Source: Dyella kyungheensis
GTDB lineage: Bacteria; Pseudomonadota; Gammaproteobacteria; Xanthomonadales; Rhodanobacteraceae
DNA length: 64,000 bases
Direction: 5' to 3'
Assembly: GCF_016905005.1 (NCBI RefSeq)
Contig: NZ_JADIKC010000005.1
Span: forward strand, 1-64,000
This document shows positions 35,474 to 43,431 of the stretch, one piece after another (positions within the stretch are counted from its first letter, which is position 1; every line of letters starts with the position of its first letter). A program made the position numbers and the translations under genes. The notes under the pieces were generated by a model. The model was not told where the DNA came from and ran no database searches. It worked only from the letters and a program-made list of their open reading frames with translations.

Positions 35474-35498
35474 TATACAGTTAGTATAGTCAATATAC
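35474..35498. promoter_or_regulatory. TATAC/GTATA inverted repeat upstream of tetR
   Basis: TATAC (35474-35478) and GTATA (35484-35488) form a perfect inverted repeat with a 5-base spacer. Another TATAC follows at 35494-35498. The AT-rich block is about 20 bases above the TetR start and likely overlaps its promoter. Confidence 0.5.
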
Positions 35499-35586
35499 GC
35501 GATGCCCGGAAATCAATGCGGGTGACGCAAAGACAGTTCGCCAACGAGCGGCACACCATCGATTCTCAAGCTTAGGGGGAGGCAAG

Positions 35587-35817
35587 ATGCTGGTACATGT
35601 TTTCCGCGGTCCGGGCCGCGTGTTTGGCGTCACGGCAGACAAGGCGGGCGCGAATTTGCCGGAACGATTCGCACCCTGGACTTACCTCAAGTCGGCCGAA
35701 CTCGATCGCGAGCGAGCCATGCCCGGCATCGACTCACGCGAATGCTGCGACGATCTTGCGGAGTACGGCTTTCATATCACCGATGCGCATGTTCGTATTA
35801 CGGATCAGGTGACCTGA
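35587..35817 (+). CDS. Small conserved-looking protein, function unknown
   Basis: 76 aa, soluble. It begins MLVHVFRGPGRVFGVTADKAG and ends GFHITDAHVRITDQVT. GGGGGAGG lies shortly before the ATG at 35587. The phrase pattern (VHVFR..GRV.G.TAD.AGANLP; GFH.TDAHV.IT) seems familiar from uncharacterised proteobacterial proteins, but I cannot name a family. Its last 20 bases overlap a convergent small gene. Confidence 0.6.
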   Translation: MLVHVFRGPGRVFGVTADKAGANLPERFAPWTYLKSAELDRERAMPGIDSRECCDDLAEYGFHITDAHVRITDQVT

Positions 35818-36058
35818 CGTCGGTCGGATCTGGGACGATTACCTGAGGTTGTTGCGGCGTCATGTCCTGCATGGTTCGGAGAACTTGGCGCGTTCGTCGC
35901 CAGCGCAGCAGCGGCCACCCTGCAAGCAACACAGAACATGCAAACGCTGCATGGCCAAGCATCACAGCCTTGGGGTCGCTGTCACGGACCAGGGCGCTGC
36001 CCATTATGGTTAACGTTCCGGCGAAAGGACCCAGCGAGACATCCTTGGTATTTTTCAT
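35798..36058 (-). CDS. Small membrane protein, function unknown
   Basis: 86 aa from ATG 36058, with AAGGAA upstream. One hydrophobic segment (MLGHAAFACSVLLAGWPLL) is followed by a basic stop-transfer RWRRTRQ and a Pro/Gln-rich tail. A second, weaker hydrophobic stretch (GPFAGTLTIMGSALV) precedes it. No family. The frame continues upstream to 36325 but that part looks non-coding. Confidence 0.5.
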   Translation of the reverse strand: MKNTKDVSLGPFAGTLTIMGSALVRDSDPKAVMLGHAAFACSVLLAGWPLLRWRRTRQVLRTMQDMTPQQPQVIVPDPTDVRSPDP

Positions 36059-36549
36059 GACTTCCTTGGTCACTTCATGCTGCCAGCAATGAGCCTGGAA
36101 CGACCTGCGAGATTCGCAGTGGAAGGCGGATATTTTCAGGGTACAAACAGCGAAGCTACGCGGGAAGGGGCGTCGCGTTATTGATGCGGCCAACAGGGTG
36201 TCCTGCAATTGCCGCAATCCGTGATCAGTTCGATCGGAATCCTTCGTATGCTGGACTGCAAAGAACTGGGTCGGAATGTGCGCTTTTCCCCGGTTTTTCC
36301 GGCGTGATTTCACGACCGCTGGCATTGGCCTCCATCAATAGCGACCAACCCCCGCACAAGAATCAGCTATCGCGTGACGCAAAGCCCAGCGCTTCTCAAT
36401 CCACTTGTGAGAATTTCCGGACTCGCTTCACGTCATGTGCGATGGTCCACGAGTCAGCAATCGAGAGGAATCGAACCTGCCCTGACGATTTGCTTGGCCG
36501 TAAGCGCTTACCCGGGCCGAATGGCAATCCCCGTGGGACCCGCTTGCCA
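36059..36549. other. Intergenic region, no confident gene
   Basis: This 491-base stretch between two minus-strand small genes has no frame with a good start. Around 36461-36480 the minus strand reads GGCAGGTTCGATTCCTCTC, like a tRNA T-arm, but no acceptor partner or full cloverleaf could be built. It may be a tRNA remnant or chance. Confidence 0.4.
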
Positions 36550-36879
36550 CTACCCACTGGCTAAAAGCTCTGCCAGGCGCGCCTGCAAATCATCCGCGAT
36601 GTCGCCTGGTCTCAAATTGCGCGTGTAGCAGCCGACCAGCCACTCGAACGGATATTTTTCCTTCGTCAGCTCTTCCACATTCGCGAACAGAAGCAGCTCG
36701 CATTCGGGCGTCAACACGACGACAACGCGGTCCATTTCATTCGCCATGATGGCGATGTCGTATGCAACCTTCAGAATTCGGGCGGGCGATGCGCTGGGCC
36801 GCATGCGCCGTTTTCGCACCAGGCCCGTGCACTGACGGGATGACGGCAGGCCGTCCGTGGCGCGCGTGTTCTTGTGCAT
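36550..36879 (-). CDS. Small protein, function unknown
   Basis: 109 aa from ATG 36879 (AAGG upstream). The N-terminal third is basic and poorly ordered. The C-terminal 65 residues look like a compact alpha/beta domain (MDRVVVVLTPECELLLFAN, EELTKEKYPFEWLVGCYTRN, DIADDLQARLAELLASG). An internal ATG before MANEMDRV could be the true start. No family recognised. Confidence 0.55.
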   Translation of the reverse strand: MHKNTRATDGLPSSRQCTGLVRKRRMRPSASPARILKVAYDIAIMANEMDRVVVVLTPECELLLFANVEELTKEKYPFEWLVGCYTRNLRPGDIADDLQARLAELLASG

Positions 36880-37293
36880 GAGTGACCTTGGCGGGCGCCG
36901 ATGGAGAAAATTCCGTGACATGTCTCGAAGGTTTCACGGTGCCGCTCATTCCGCCATCGGACTCGTCCGATCGACTGCGGCTGAACTGATGGTCTGGAAG
37001 CTCTTCTACGCAGCTTGCTATGACGCGCTTGCGCGTTGCCCCCCCTCATAAGGGACCGCGAAGCTCGGGCTGTCTCACTCCGTCCCGACAGCTGGAATGC
37101 CGCTCTTCCCCGACTTGCGCGTTACCTTCTGGCGAGTAGGTGGCTGGCTAGCCGAGGTGTCGCCCATCCGCCAGGGCCCTCAAAAGGTGCTGCCTTCGTT
37201 CCGCAATATGACGGAGTGATATCGGAAACATCCGATGTTCTTTCCGATCGCCGATTGCCACGATGACCATGCCGACCCGCTGGGGAGGCGAGG

Positions 37294-37328
37294 GCAACGG
37301 CGCACACGGATGCATCCGTTGCTTTTTT
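37294..37328 (+). terminator. Intrinsic terminator or attenuator upstream of a small membrane-protein gene
   Basis: GCAACGG (37294-37300) pairs with CCGTTGC (37316-37322), followed by TTTTTT (37323-37328). It lies 54 bases before the ATG at 37382. With no gene just upstream on this strand, it would end either a small RNA or a regulated leader transcript. Confidence 0.6.
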
Positions 37329-37336
37329 GGTTGGCC

Positions 37337-37355
37337 GGGCCCCGACTAGGGGCCC
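37337..37355 (+). other. 7-bp hairpin in the leader of the 37382 gene
   Basis: GGGCCCC and GGGGCCC flank GACTA. It lies between the terminator-like hairpin and the start codon. A comparable strong GC hairpin precedes the related gene at 38098. Confidence 0.55.
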
Positions 37356-37381
37356 GTTCCTTATGCGTGGAGGCCTGTGTG

Positions 37382-37525
37382 ATGTTGTTCGATGTCTGCG
37401 TGCTGTTGCTCATCGTGCTCGCGATCGATCGACCTCTTCGGCGGGTGGTGGAGAAGCACTATCGGCTTCGTGAACTGCGGCAGCGTCAGCAGCACACCCT
37501 CGATGGCATTGCGCGTTTCAAATGA
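37382..37525 (+). CDS. 47-aa single-TM membrane protein
   Basis: One TM helix at the extreme N-terminus (MLFDVCVLLLIVLAID) is followed by a highly charged cytoplasmic tail (RPLRRVVEKHYRLRELRQRQ) ending TLDGIARFK. GGAGG is 8 bases before the ATG. Its stop overlaps the next gene (ATGA). The end resembles the tail of the 63-aa protein at 38098 (VLDGVTRFW), so the two may be paralogues. Function unknown. Confidence 0.6.
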   Translation: MLFDVCVLLLIVLAIDRPLRRVVEKHYRLRELRQRQQHTLDGIARFK

Positions 37526-37872
37526 TCGATACCGGTGGTGGACGCGTGACGGATAATTCGAATGCGCCGCGCGGCCGCGGGTTGCTTGCCATCGGTTGCG
37601 TCGAAGGTGTGGTTGCGGCGGCGACGCTCATCGCGGATTTCGCGGTCATTCATGGCGACGGATGGGAGAGCATGTCGCGCTTCATTGTGGCCTTCTCCCT
37701 TGTCATCGTCCTGGTGACAACTTCCTTCATCTGTTTGGTGTTCGGATTGGTGGAACGCGCACTCAGCCGACGCAGGGCGGGGGCGTCGCTCGGGATGCTA
37801 AATGGGGCATGCATCCTCCATGCGGTAGTGATGGTCTCGAGCGTGGCCTTCATCGCGCTCTGGAGCATTTGA
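37522..37872 (+). CDS. Small integral membrane protein, function unknown
   Basis: 116 aa with three hydrophobic segments (GLLAIGCVEGVVAAATLIADFAVI; FIVAFSLVIVLVTTSFICLVFGLV; ILHAVVMVSSVAFIALW) and a basic loop (ERALSRRRAG). It overlaps the 47-aa gene by 4 bases, so both are translated from one message. An internal GTG (codon 9) is an alternative start. No family. Confidence 0.6.
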   Translation: MIDTGGGRVTDNSNAPRGRGLLAIGCVEGVVAAATLIADFAVIHGDGWESMSRFIVAFSLVIVLVTTSFICLVFGLVERALSRRRAGASLGMLNGACILHAVVMVSSVAFIALWSI

Positions 37873-38046
37873 GGGAACTCCGTCGAGGGTAGGTCTAACC
37901 GTACGCCGCCAGTGGTCTGATGCTGACCGGAGACCGAGTAGGCTGCTATCGCTCTCAGCGAATGATCTGACCTACGTTTGAGCTGCCGCAGCAATGTGGT
38001 GTTTCCTCAAGTTTGACTGCGTCACCCAGACGCAGGGAATGCCGCC

Positions 38047-38074
38047 AGAGCCCCGAGTCCTAGCTCGGGGCTCT
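38047..38074 (+). other. 11-bp perfect hairpin before the 38098 gene
   Basis: AGAGCCCCGAG and CTCGGGGCTCT are exact complements with a 6-base loop. It ends 23 bases before the TTG start at 38098 and is followed by a short pyrimidine-rich CTTGCT. It could be a terminator of the 37382-37872 transcript or a translation-control hairpin. Confidence 0.6.
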
Positions 38075-38097
38075 CTTGCTGAGCGAGGGCATCTGCT

Positions 38098-38289
38098 TTG
38101 TTCATACACATCTACTCGATTGCTGTGCTGTTCCTGCCGGTGCTCGCTCTCTGGGCACTGGGGTTTGGCGTGCGTGCGCTTCGCACTGTCGTGATTCAGC
38201 TCCGCGGGCTGCATACATCTCGGCGCGATGTGCTGGATGGCGTGACTCGCTTCTGGCAGCCAACGGTCCGAGGCGCCCGTTCCCGCTGA
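38098..38289 (+). CDS. 63-aa single-TM membrane protein (TTG start)
   Basis: A TM helix (YSIAVLFLPVLALWALGFGV) near the N-terminus is followed by a basic tail containing LRGLHTSRRDVLDGVTRFW. The tail resembles that of the 47-aa protein at 37382. The start appears to be TTG at 38098 with GAGGG about 9 bases upstream; no ATG fits. Function unknown. Confidence 0.45.
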   Translation: MFIHIYSIAVLFLPVLALWALGFGVRALRTVVIQLRGLHTSRRDVLDGVTRFWQPTVRGARSR

Positions 38290-38387
38290 GTGAGGCCCGG
38301 GCGGCCAGGGGGCGCATGACGCGCATCCTCGGACGAAGCCATTCAAGGCTTGGTGTCGATCTGCAGGTTACGCGCGATCGACGCTGA

Positions 38388-39458
38388 TCAGTGCACACCC
38401 GTGCCCGGGGCGTCCTCTGGCCGTTCCGCTTCTGCGCGCTTGGGCGTATCCAGTGGGCACCATGTCTTGAGCCGCTTGCCCGCTCGATACAGGTCGATGC
38501 ATTCACGCATCTCGGCCTTGAAGGCCAGGTCAGGCGTGTTTATCGGGCAACCGGACGACAACGGTTCGCCTGCCTTGTACTCGTCGATACAACTCGACAG
38601 CGGGGGCGCCTTGGGCGGATCCGGATTGTCGGCCAGGGAGGGCGGCGGCAGGTTGAGGCGTTCGTCGCGATTCATGGACGAAGCAGGCGGGGGAGGTGAG
38701 CCGCACAGCAAGTTGGAGGCCGTGCTGCTCTTGCTGGGATCGCAAACGCTCTTGACGACGTCCTTGATCGCATCGCCGATATGGCGTCCTACCGCGCCAC
38801 CGGCGGTCTCGTTCGGCGGCGGGAAGTATTTTTCGAAACGGGTGGCCTTGTACTGCATCCGGTTGCTGTCGTGCTGCATGATCTGACGATCGTCCGCAGG
38901 CTTGGACGGCTCGGGAGTGGCGCTTGCTGTGGTCGAAGTGACACCTGTCGCAGGCAGCCGCACCGAACCGTCCTTTCCAAACAAACTTGTAGAGGAGGGC
39001 GTGGCTGCGGAGGTCGCAGGCGCAGGCACAGGCACGTCATGATCCTGCACGACCATGGCGTCAGGGCGGGGCTTTTCACGGGTGACCGGGGGGACGCGGG
39101 CGGTCAATGCCGGCCGCGGCGGAACCAACTTCTCGGGCGGCGCGGGCGGCTCTGACGGCTGCACGCTGTGCGGCGTTTTGGGGCGATCGATCAGGCGAAC
39201 AATCAGCGCCCGCTCGTTCTCGATATTCACGGCCGCAGGATGTTGCGGCTTGGGCTGCATCTCGAACCATAACGCCACGGCGAACAGAGCGTGCAGTACG
39301 CATACCAGAGACAGCGCCAGCACCAGCGTCGGGCGCGTCAGCGGCGGCTGTCGCCAGCGTCTGCGACCCAAGGTCTCACGCGTTTCCCCGTCGAGTAATG
39401 CCAGGCCGCGAGCACTATCCCCCTGCTGTCGATGTCGGACCCGCCCGGAACGCCTCAT
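38388..39458 (-). CDS. Membrane-anchored proline-rich protein with repeated Cys motif
   Basis: 356 aa. A basic N-terminal tail, one TM helix (TLVLALSLVCVLHALFAVALWF), then about 150 residues rich in Pro, Ala and Lys like a TonB-type periplasmic spacer. The C-terminal part carries a duplicated motif Cys-x(4)-Tyr-x-Ala-Gly-x(2)-Leu-x(3)-Cys-Pro-x(2)-Thr-Pro (CIDEYKAGEPLSSGCPINTP; CIDLYRAGKRLKTWCPLDTP). Two more cysteines occur as VCDPS and LLCGSP. ATG 39458 follows AGGGG. I recognise no characterised family. A role spanning the periplasm is inference. Confidence 0.7.
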   Translation of the reverse strand: MRRSGRVRHRQQGDSARGLALLDGETRETLGRRRWRQPPLTRPTLVLALSLVCVLHALFAVALWFEMQPKPQHPAAVNIENERALIVRLIDRPKTPHSVQPSEPPAPPEKLVPPRPALTARVPPVTREKPRPDAMVVQDHDVPVPAPATSAATPSSTSLFGKDGSVRLPATGVTSTTASATPEPSKPADDRQIMQHDSNRMQYKATRFEKYFPPPNETAGGAVGRHIGDAIKDVVKSVCDPSKSSTASNLLCGSPPPPASSMNRDERLNLPPPSLADNPDPPKAPPLSSCIDEYKAGEPLSSGCPINTPDLAFKAEMRECIDLYRAGKRLKTWCPLDTPKRAEAERPEDAPGTGVH

Positions 39459-39808
39459 CACACCCCTAATTCACGCCAATGACCGACACAAAACATGCGC
39501 ATGCCGTCAGCGCGTGTTGCGACAAGCCAGATTGGACAGGTTCTTTCAATCAGGGTTCCCCGGGATCTGCGTCAGTTCACGTCGATGTCAAAAATCGGGG
39601 TCAAAGTGTCGAGCATCGAATCCGGTGCGGCGGGGGGAGGATCGTCAGTGCCGGACCTCGATTGTGGTGCAGCTTCGCATAAGACGCGGACGTCTATCCT
39701 CGGGCGCACGAAATTGCTGTCTATTGACCAGTACTCAACGCGTTTGCGACATTCAGGTGCACGAAGTCGTCGACGTCATCCACTTCATACTCATACAGGT
39801 CTTTTCCC
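39459..39808. other. Divergent intergenic region upstream of the borosin-like methylase
   Basis: 350 bases between two divergent genes. A TTGACC at 39733-39738 could be a minus-35 box toward the methylase, without a clear minus-10. A frame at 39479-39682 has an ATG but no ribosome binding site or recognisable content, so I do not call it. Confidence 0.4.
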
Positions 39809-40654
39809 ATGAGCTCCATGTTGTCGAGCACGCCGACGAACTCACCACAACATGGCAGCATCGCCTGCGTCGGACTCGGCATGACCCTGGGGTCGCACCT
39901 GAGCCCTTTGGCGCGCAGTCACATCGAGCAAGCCGATGTGGTTTTTGCAGCGCTCTCCGATGGCATCGTCGAGCTGTGGCTGCAGAGCATGCATCCCGAT
40001 GTCCGCAGTCTCCAGCCGTACTACGGCAAGGGTGACAAATCCCGGATGGTCACGTACCGCGAATGGGTCGGCGTGATGATGGCCGAGGTGCGTGCGGGCA
40101 AGAAGGTCTGCGCGGTCTTCTACGGCCACCCGGGGATCTTTGCCTGGTCGCCGCACGAAGTCATCAGGGTGGCGCGTGAAGAAGGGTTTCAGGCACACAT
40201 GGAGCCGGGTATTTCGGCAGAGGATTGCCTGTACGCCGATCTGGGCATCGACCCTGGCCGCTATGGCTGCCAGCACTATGAAGCCAGCCAGTTGTTGTTC
40301 TTCGAGATACCCGTCAATCCGCGTGCCTATCTAGTGCTGTGGCAGGTCGGCCTAGTGGGCGACACCTCCTTCAAGCGCTTTTCCACTGGCCCCGAATACC
40401 GACAGGTATTGGTCGACGTGCTTTCCCAGGATTACCCGTTGGATCACGAGGCGATTATCTATCGCTGCGCGACCCTGCCGATCCAGCAGCCCCACATCCG
40501 TCGTGTGACGCTGCGGGAACTGCCCACAACGGACATCACCAGCGAGGAAACCCTGGTGTTGCCGCCCGCTGACCGGCCACGTCACAACGATGCGATAAGA
40601 GAGCGCCTGGCGGCGCTGGACAAGCTGTATCAAGAAAAGCAGGCAACCGCGTGA
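39809..40654 (+). CDS. Borosin-type peptide backbone alpha-N-methyltransferase (tetrapyrrole-methylase fold)
   Basis: 281 aa SAM-dependent methylase of the tetrapyrrole methylase superfamily. ACVGLGMTLGSHLSPLA is the N-terminal SAM loop. Arg and Tyr in SRMVTYREW match the catalytic RxxxY of borosin methylases. FYGHPGIFAWSPHEVI (YGHPG at 105-109) and EPGISAEDCLYADLGIDP (132-149) closely match the fungal OphMA and bacterial SonM blocks as I recall them; LVLWQVGLVGD is a later match. Fungal forms are fused to their core peptide; this one ends after a helical tail (DKLYQEKQATA), so it would act on a separate substrate. A small gene 145 bases downstream is the candidate. Start ATG 39809; 39818 is possible. 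Confidence 0.85.
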   Translation: MSSMLSSTPTNSPQHGSIACVGLGMTLGSHLSPLARSHIEQADVVFAALSDGIVELWLQSMHPDVRSLQPYYGKGDKSRMVTYREWVGVMMAEVRAGKKVCAVFYGHPGIFAWSPHEVIRVAREEGFQAHMEPGISAEDCLYADLGIDPGRYGCQHYEASQLLFFEIPVNPRAYLVLWQVGLVGDTSFKRFSTGPEYRQVLVDVLSQDYPLDHEAIIYRCATLPIQQPHIRRVTLRELPTTDITSEETLVLPPADRPRHNDAIRERLAALDKLYQEKQATA

Positions 40655-40799
40655 CGTTGGCCTGTTTTGCTTTGTTGGATGGTCGCGTGAAATCTCATCG
40701 ATAGCCTTGTCGCATGTTGCTCTCGAGCAGCCAATGGATAGGGTGCAGCGTGAGACCCGGCAGTTCACTTGTTAGTCAACGACGAAGAGGGATATAGCT

Positions 40800-41045
40800 A
40801 TGCCGATTTTCATACCTAATGCCGCTCCTCCTGCGATTGTTCTGCTGGAAACCATCGGGCAGAGCGCTTCGTTGCGTCATGCATCCAAGTCCGATCTGGC
40901 TCAGGCCTTGGAAAAACTGGGCGCCAGCGAAGGCCTCAAGCTTGCCTTGACCTCGGAAGACAGTGCGCCGCTCCAGCAGGAGCTGGGTTATCCGGAGGGT
41001 ATCCACGTCAATCACAACACCGGAGTGTGGGACGGCGATGCCTGA
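40800..41045 (+). CDS. Candidate split-borosin precursor peptide
   Basis: 81 aa, on the same strand 145 bases after the methylase, with AAGAGG before the ATG. Residues 10-62 look like a small helical bundle (PAIVLLETIGQSASLRHA; KSDLAQALEKLG; LALTSEDSAPLQQEL), as in the borosin-binding domain of bacterial precursors. Residues 63-81 (GYPEGIHVNHNTGVWDGDA) are an extended, Gly/Asn-rich tail that would be the core peptide receiving backbone N-methyl groups. No protease motif or signal peptide is seen. The pairing with the methylase is inferred from position, size and layout, not shown. Confidence 0.65.
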   Translation: MPIFIPNAAPPAIVLLETIGQSASLRHASKSDLAQALEKLGASEGLKLALTSEDSAPLQQELGYPEGIHVNHNTGVWDGDA

Positions 41046-41131
41046 AATGCGCATGCAGAACCGGGGTGAGAGTGCGCGTTGAATCGCCGGTCGGCTCGCG
41101 CACACGCCATGCGGGCACGCGCTGCACAAAC

Positions 41132-41163
41132 AAAAAAGCCCGGCGATCACTCGCCGGGCTTTT
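41132..41163. terminator. Bidirectional intrinsic terminator between the precursor gene and ssrA
   Basis: GCCCGGCGA and TCGCCGGGC flank a TCAC loop, with A6 on the left and T4 on the right. It can end both the ssrA transcript (minus strand, mature 3' end 8 bases away) and the borosin-like operon from the other side. Confidence 0.85.
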
Positions 41164-41170
41164 CCGTTAT

Positions 41171-41522
<352 letters not shown>

Positions 41523-41632
41523 GGGGAAACTGAAACAGTAGCTGGTCAGTCAGTATATGGAGTCGGGAGGGATTTCTACAAGGTGGCACCACGCCGCTAT
41601 GGTTTGCCCCATCACCACCGAAAGGAACGGCC

Positions 41633-42145
41633 ATGGTGCGGATACGTCAGGCGGTCCTGCACGATGCAGGTGTGTTGACGGAATTGCGTTGTGCGTTTCT
41701 GGAAGAAGAGCTCAGGCAGCAGCTGCCGGACGGCTTTGCCGACCAGTTGCGCGGCTGGATCGAGGAGGCCATGCCCGAGGGCCGGCTGCTGGCCTGGCTG
41801 GCCGAGGTGGAAGGGCGGGCGGCCGGTTGCGTGATGGTGCACCCGTATACGCACCTGCCTTCGGCCTATTTTGTCCGCGGCGTGGGCTGGTATGTGCTCA
41901 ATATGTTCGTGAAGCCCGCGCATCGGCGCCAGGGTCTGGCTTCGGCCTTGCTCGCTGCGCTGGGAGCAACGGCGAGGGCGCAGGATATCGATTCCCTCAA
42001 TCTGCACTCCACCGGCGCCGCGCATTGCATCTATGAGCGCTTCGGTTTCGGCACTTCGGTGGACGCCATGAACATGTCGCTGCGCGAGCATGTGGAGGGA
42101 TTGTCGGAAGGCGAACCGGGCTCGTGGCGGCGGATGTCAGGCTAA
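41633..42145 (+). CDS. GNAT-family N-acetyltransferase
   Basis: 170 aa. Start [18 protein letters not shown] is typical GNAT beta1-alpha1. The acetyl-CoA-binding core is [22 protein letters not shown], with the R-x-x-G-x-A pattern. [21 protein letters not shown] is the C-terminal motif B with the conserved Y-x-x-x-GF. Acetyl acceptor unknown. AAAGGAA precedes the ATG. It lies between ssrA and smpB, and its last 9 bases overlap the convergent smpB. Confidence 0.9.
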   Translation: MVRIRQAVLHDAGVLTELRCAFLEEELRQQLPDGFADQLRGWIEEAMPEGRLLAWLAEVEGRAAGCVMVHPYTHLPSAYFVRGVGWYVLNMFVKPAHRRQGLASALLAALGATARAQDIDSLNLHSTGAAHCIYERFGFGTSVDAMNMSLREHVEGLSEGEPGSWRRMSG

Positions 42146-42628
42146 TTTGTTGTGCGAACGCATGGTGCGCTGCTTTTCGCGCTGCCAGTCGCGTTCCTTT
42201 TCCGCATCGCGCTTGTCGTGCGCCTGCTTGCCCTTGGCCAGGCCGATTTCCACCTTGACCTTGTTGCCCTTCCAGTAGAGGGCCATCGGGATCAGCGTGT
42301 AACCCTTGCGCTCGACGGCGCCGATGAGGGTGTCGATCTCCTCACGGTGCAGCAGCACCTTGCGCGTGCGGCGATCGTTCGCCACCACGTGCGTGGATGC
42401 GCTGATCAGCGGCGGAATCGAGCAGCCCACCAGGAAGATCTCGCTGCGCAGCACCACCGCGTAGCTGTCGCCGAAGTTGATGCGGCCGGCGCGCAGCGAC
42501 TTCACTTCCCAGCCTTGCAGCTCGAGTCCCGCCTCGAAGCGTTGGTCGATGTGGTACTCGTGGCGCGCGCGTTTGTTCAGCGCGATGGTGCCGCCCGAGT
42601 TTTTGTCTTTGTCCTTAGGCTTGGCCAT
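42137..42628 (-). CDS. smpB: SsrA-binding protein
   Basis: 163 aa, normal SmpB length. Motifs: [60 protein letters not shown], and a basic C-terminal tail ([16 protein letters not shown]) that enters the empty mRNA channel. It binds the tRNA-like part of tmRNA and brings it to stalled ribosomes. ssrA is encoded in the same orientation about 0.6 kb away, with a GNAT gene between. Confidence 0.97.
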   Translation of the reverse strand: MAKPKDKDKNSGGTIALNKRARHEYHIDQRFEAGLELQGWEVKSLRAGRINFGDSYAVVLRSEIFLVGCSIPPLISASTHVVANDRRTRKVLLHREEIDTLIGAVERKGYTLIPMALYWKGNKVKVEIGLAKGKQAHDKRDAEKERDWQREKQRTMRSHNKLA

Positions 42629-42708
42629 GTCCGTTAAACTTCGGGCTCATTGCCCTGATGATGTCCCGTCCGTGGAGGGACTGAAATGATGCTCAAGAAG
42701 AGGCTGAA

Positions 42709-43140
42709 GTGATCGAGATCCGCCGCAGCGCCCTGGTGCGATATTCGCCGGACCAGATGTTCGATCTGGTCAATGACGTTGAAGCATACCCAAAGCGCTT
42801 CCCCTGGTGTGTCGACGCTCAGGTGCTGGAGCGTGGCGAGGATGTGCTGGTGGCGCGGCTGGATCTCAAGTACATGGGGTTTCGCCAGAGCTTTACCACG
42901 CGCAATTCCACCGTGCGTCCCAGTCGTCTGCATATGAGCCTGGTCGATGGACCGTTCCGCAGCCTGGACGGGCTATGGGAGTTCATCGCGTTGGGCGATG
43001 CCGGCTGCAAGGTGTCCTTTGCGCTGGACTTCGATTACGCGGGCAGGCTGGGCGGCACCGCCATCAAACTGGGTTTCCAGGGTCTGGCCAGCCGCATGGT
43101 GGACGATTTCTGCCGCGAGGCGGAACGCACCTATGGCTGA
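42709..43140 (+). CDS. ratA: RatA/Coq10-family START-domain protein
   Basis: 143 aa from a GTG start at 42709 with AAGAGG upstream. The SRPBCC/START fold is shown by IRRSALVRYSPDQMFDLVNDVEAYPKRF-type sequence, with PWCVDAQVLE and RSLDGLWEF following. The E. coli homologue has been described both as toxin RatA blocking 70S assembly and as a ubiquinone-binding Coq10-like protein, so the role is uncertain. It overlaps rnfH by 8 bases, the conserved ratAB-like arrangement near smpB. Confidence 0.9.
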   Translation: MIEIRRSALVRYSPDQMFDLVNDVEAYPKRFPWCVDAQVLERGEDVLVARLDLKYMGFRQSFTTRNSTVRPSRLHMSLVDGPFRSLDGLWEFIALGDAGCKVSFALDFDYAGRLGGTAIKLGFQGLASRMVDDFCREAERTYG

Positions 43141-43414
43141 GCAGGTCACCGTCGAGGTGGTCTTTGCCGAGCCCTCGCGACGCTGGTTGCGAAAAGTCAG
43201 CGTGCCCCTGGGCAGCACCGTTGCGCAGGCCATTGAGGCCTCGGGCATCGTGCAGGAAGTGTCAGGGCTGGTGGTTGATCCGGCGCGGCTGGGAATCTTT
43301 TCCCGCAAGGTGACGCTGGACCACGTGCTAGGCGAGGGCGACCGGGTGGAAATCTACCGGCCGCTCACGCTCGATCCGAAGGAAGCACGCCGGCGCCGCG
43401 CCCACGAGGGCTGA
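43133..43414 (+). CDS. rnfH: RnfH-family ubiquitin-fold protein
   Basis: 93 aa. Contains VTVEVVFAEPSRRWLRKVSV, TVAQAIEASGI, LGIFSRKVTLDHVLGEGDRV and EIYRPLTLDPKEARRRRA, matching RnfH (RatB). The beta-grasp fold is predicted; the biochemical role is not settled. It is translationally coupled to ratA and converges with bamE. Confidence 0.92.
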   Translation: MAEQVTVEVVFAEPSRRWLRKVSVPLGSTVAQAIEASGIVQEVSGLVVDPARLGIFSRKVTLDHVLGEGDRVEIYRPLTLDPKEARRRRAHEG

Positions 43415-43431
43415 CGCCGGCCGGCGCGGTC

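Larger units (their letters stand above)
36880..37381. other. Intergenic region with hairpins and a terminator
   Basis: No convincing gene. From about 37215 the plus strand has a series of hairpins (ATCGGAAACATCCGAT near 37218-37233, then a terminator-like stem with six T at 37294-37328, then GGGCCCC/GGGGCCC at 37337-37355) leading to a 47-codon gene. It may be a small RNA or an attenuator-type leader. Confidence 0.5.

Noticed and set aside
36455-36550. tRNA-like sequence on the minus strand (GGCAGGTTCGATTCCTCTC)
   Set aside because: Only the T-arm looks right; no matching acceptor stem, D-arm or anticodon arm could be assembled, so a tRNA is not supported.
39479-39682. 67-aa frame upstream of the borosin-like methylase as a second precursor
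   Set aside because: No ribosome binding site and no helical leader-like pattern; it looks like random coding in GC-rich DNA.
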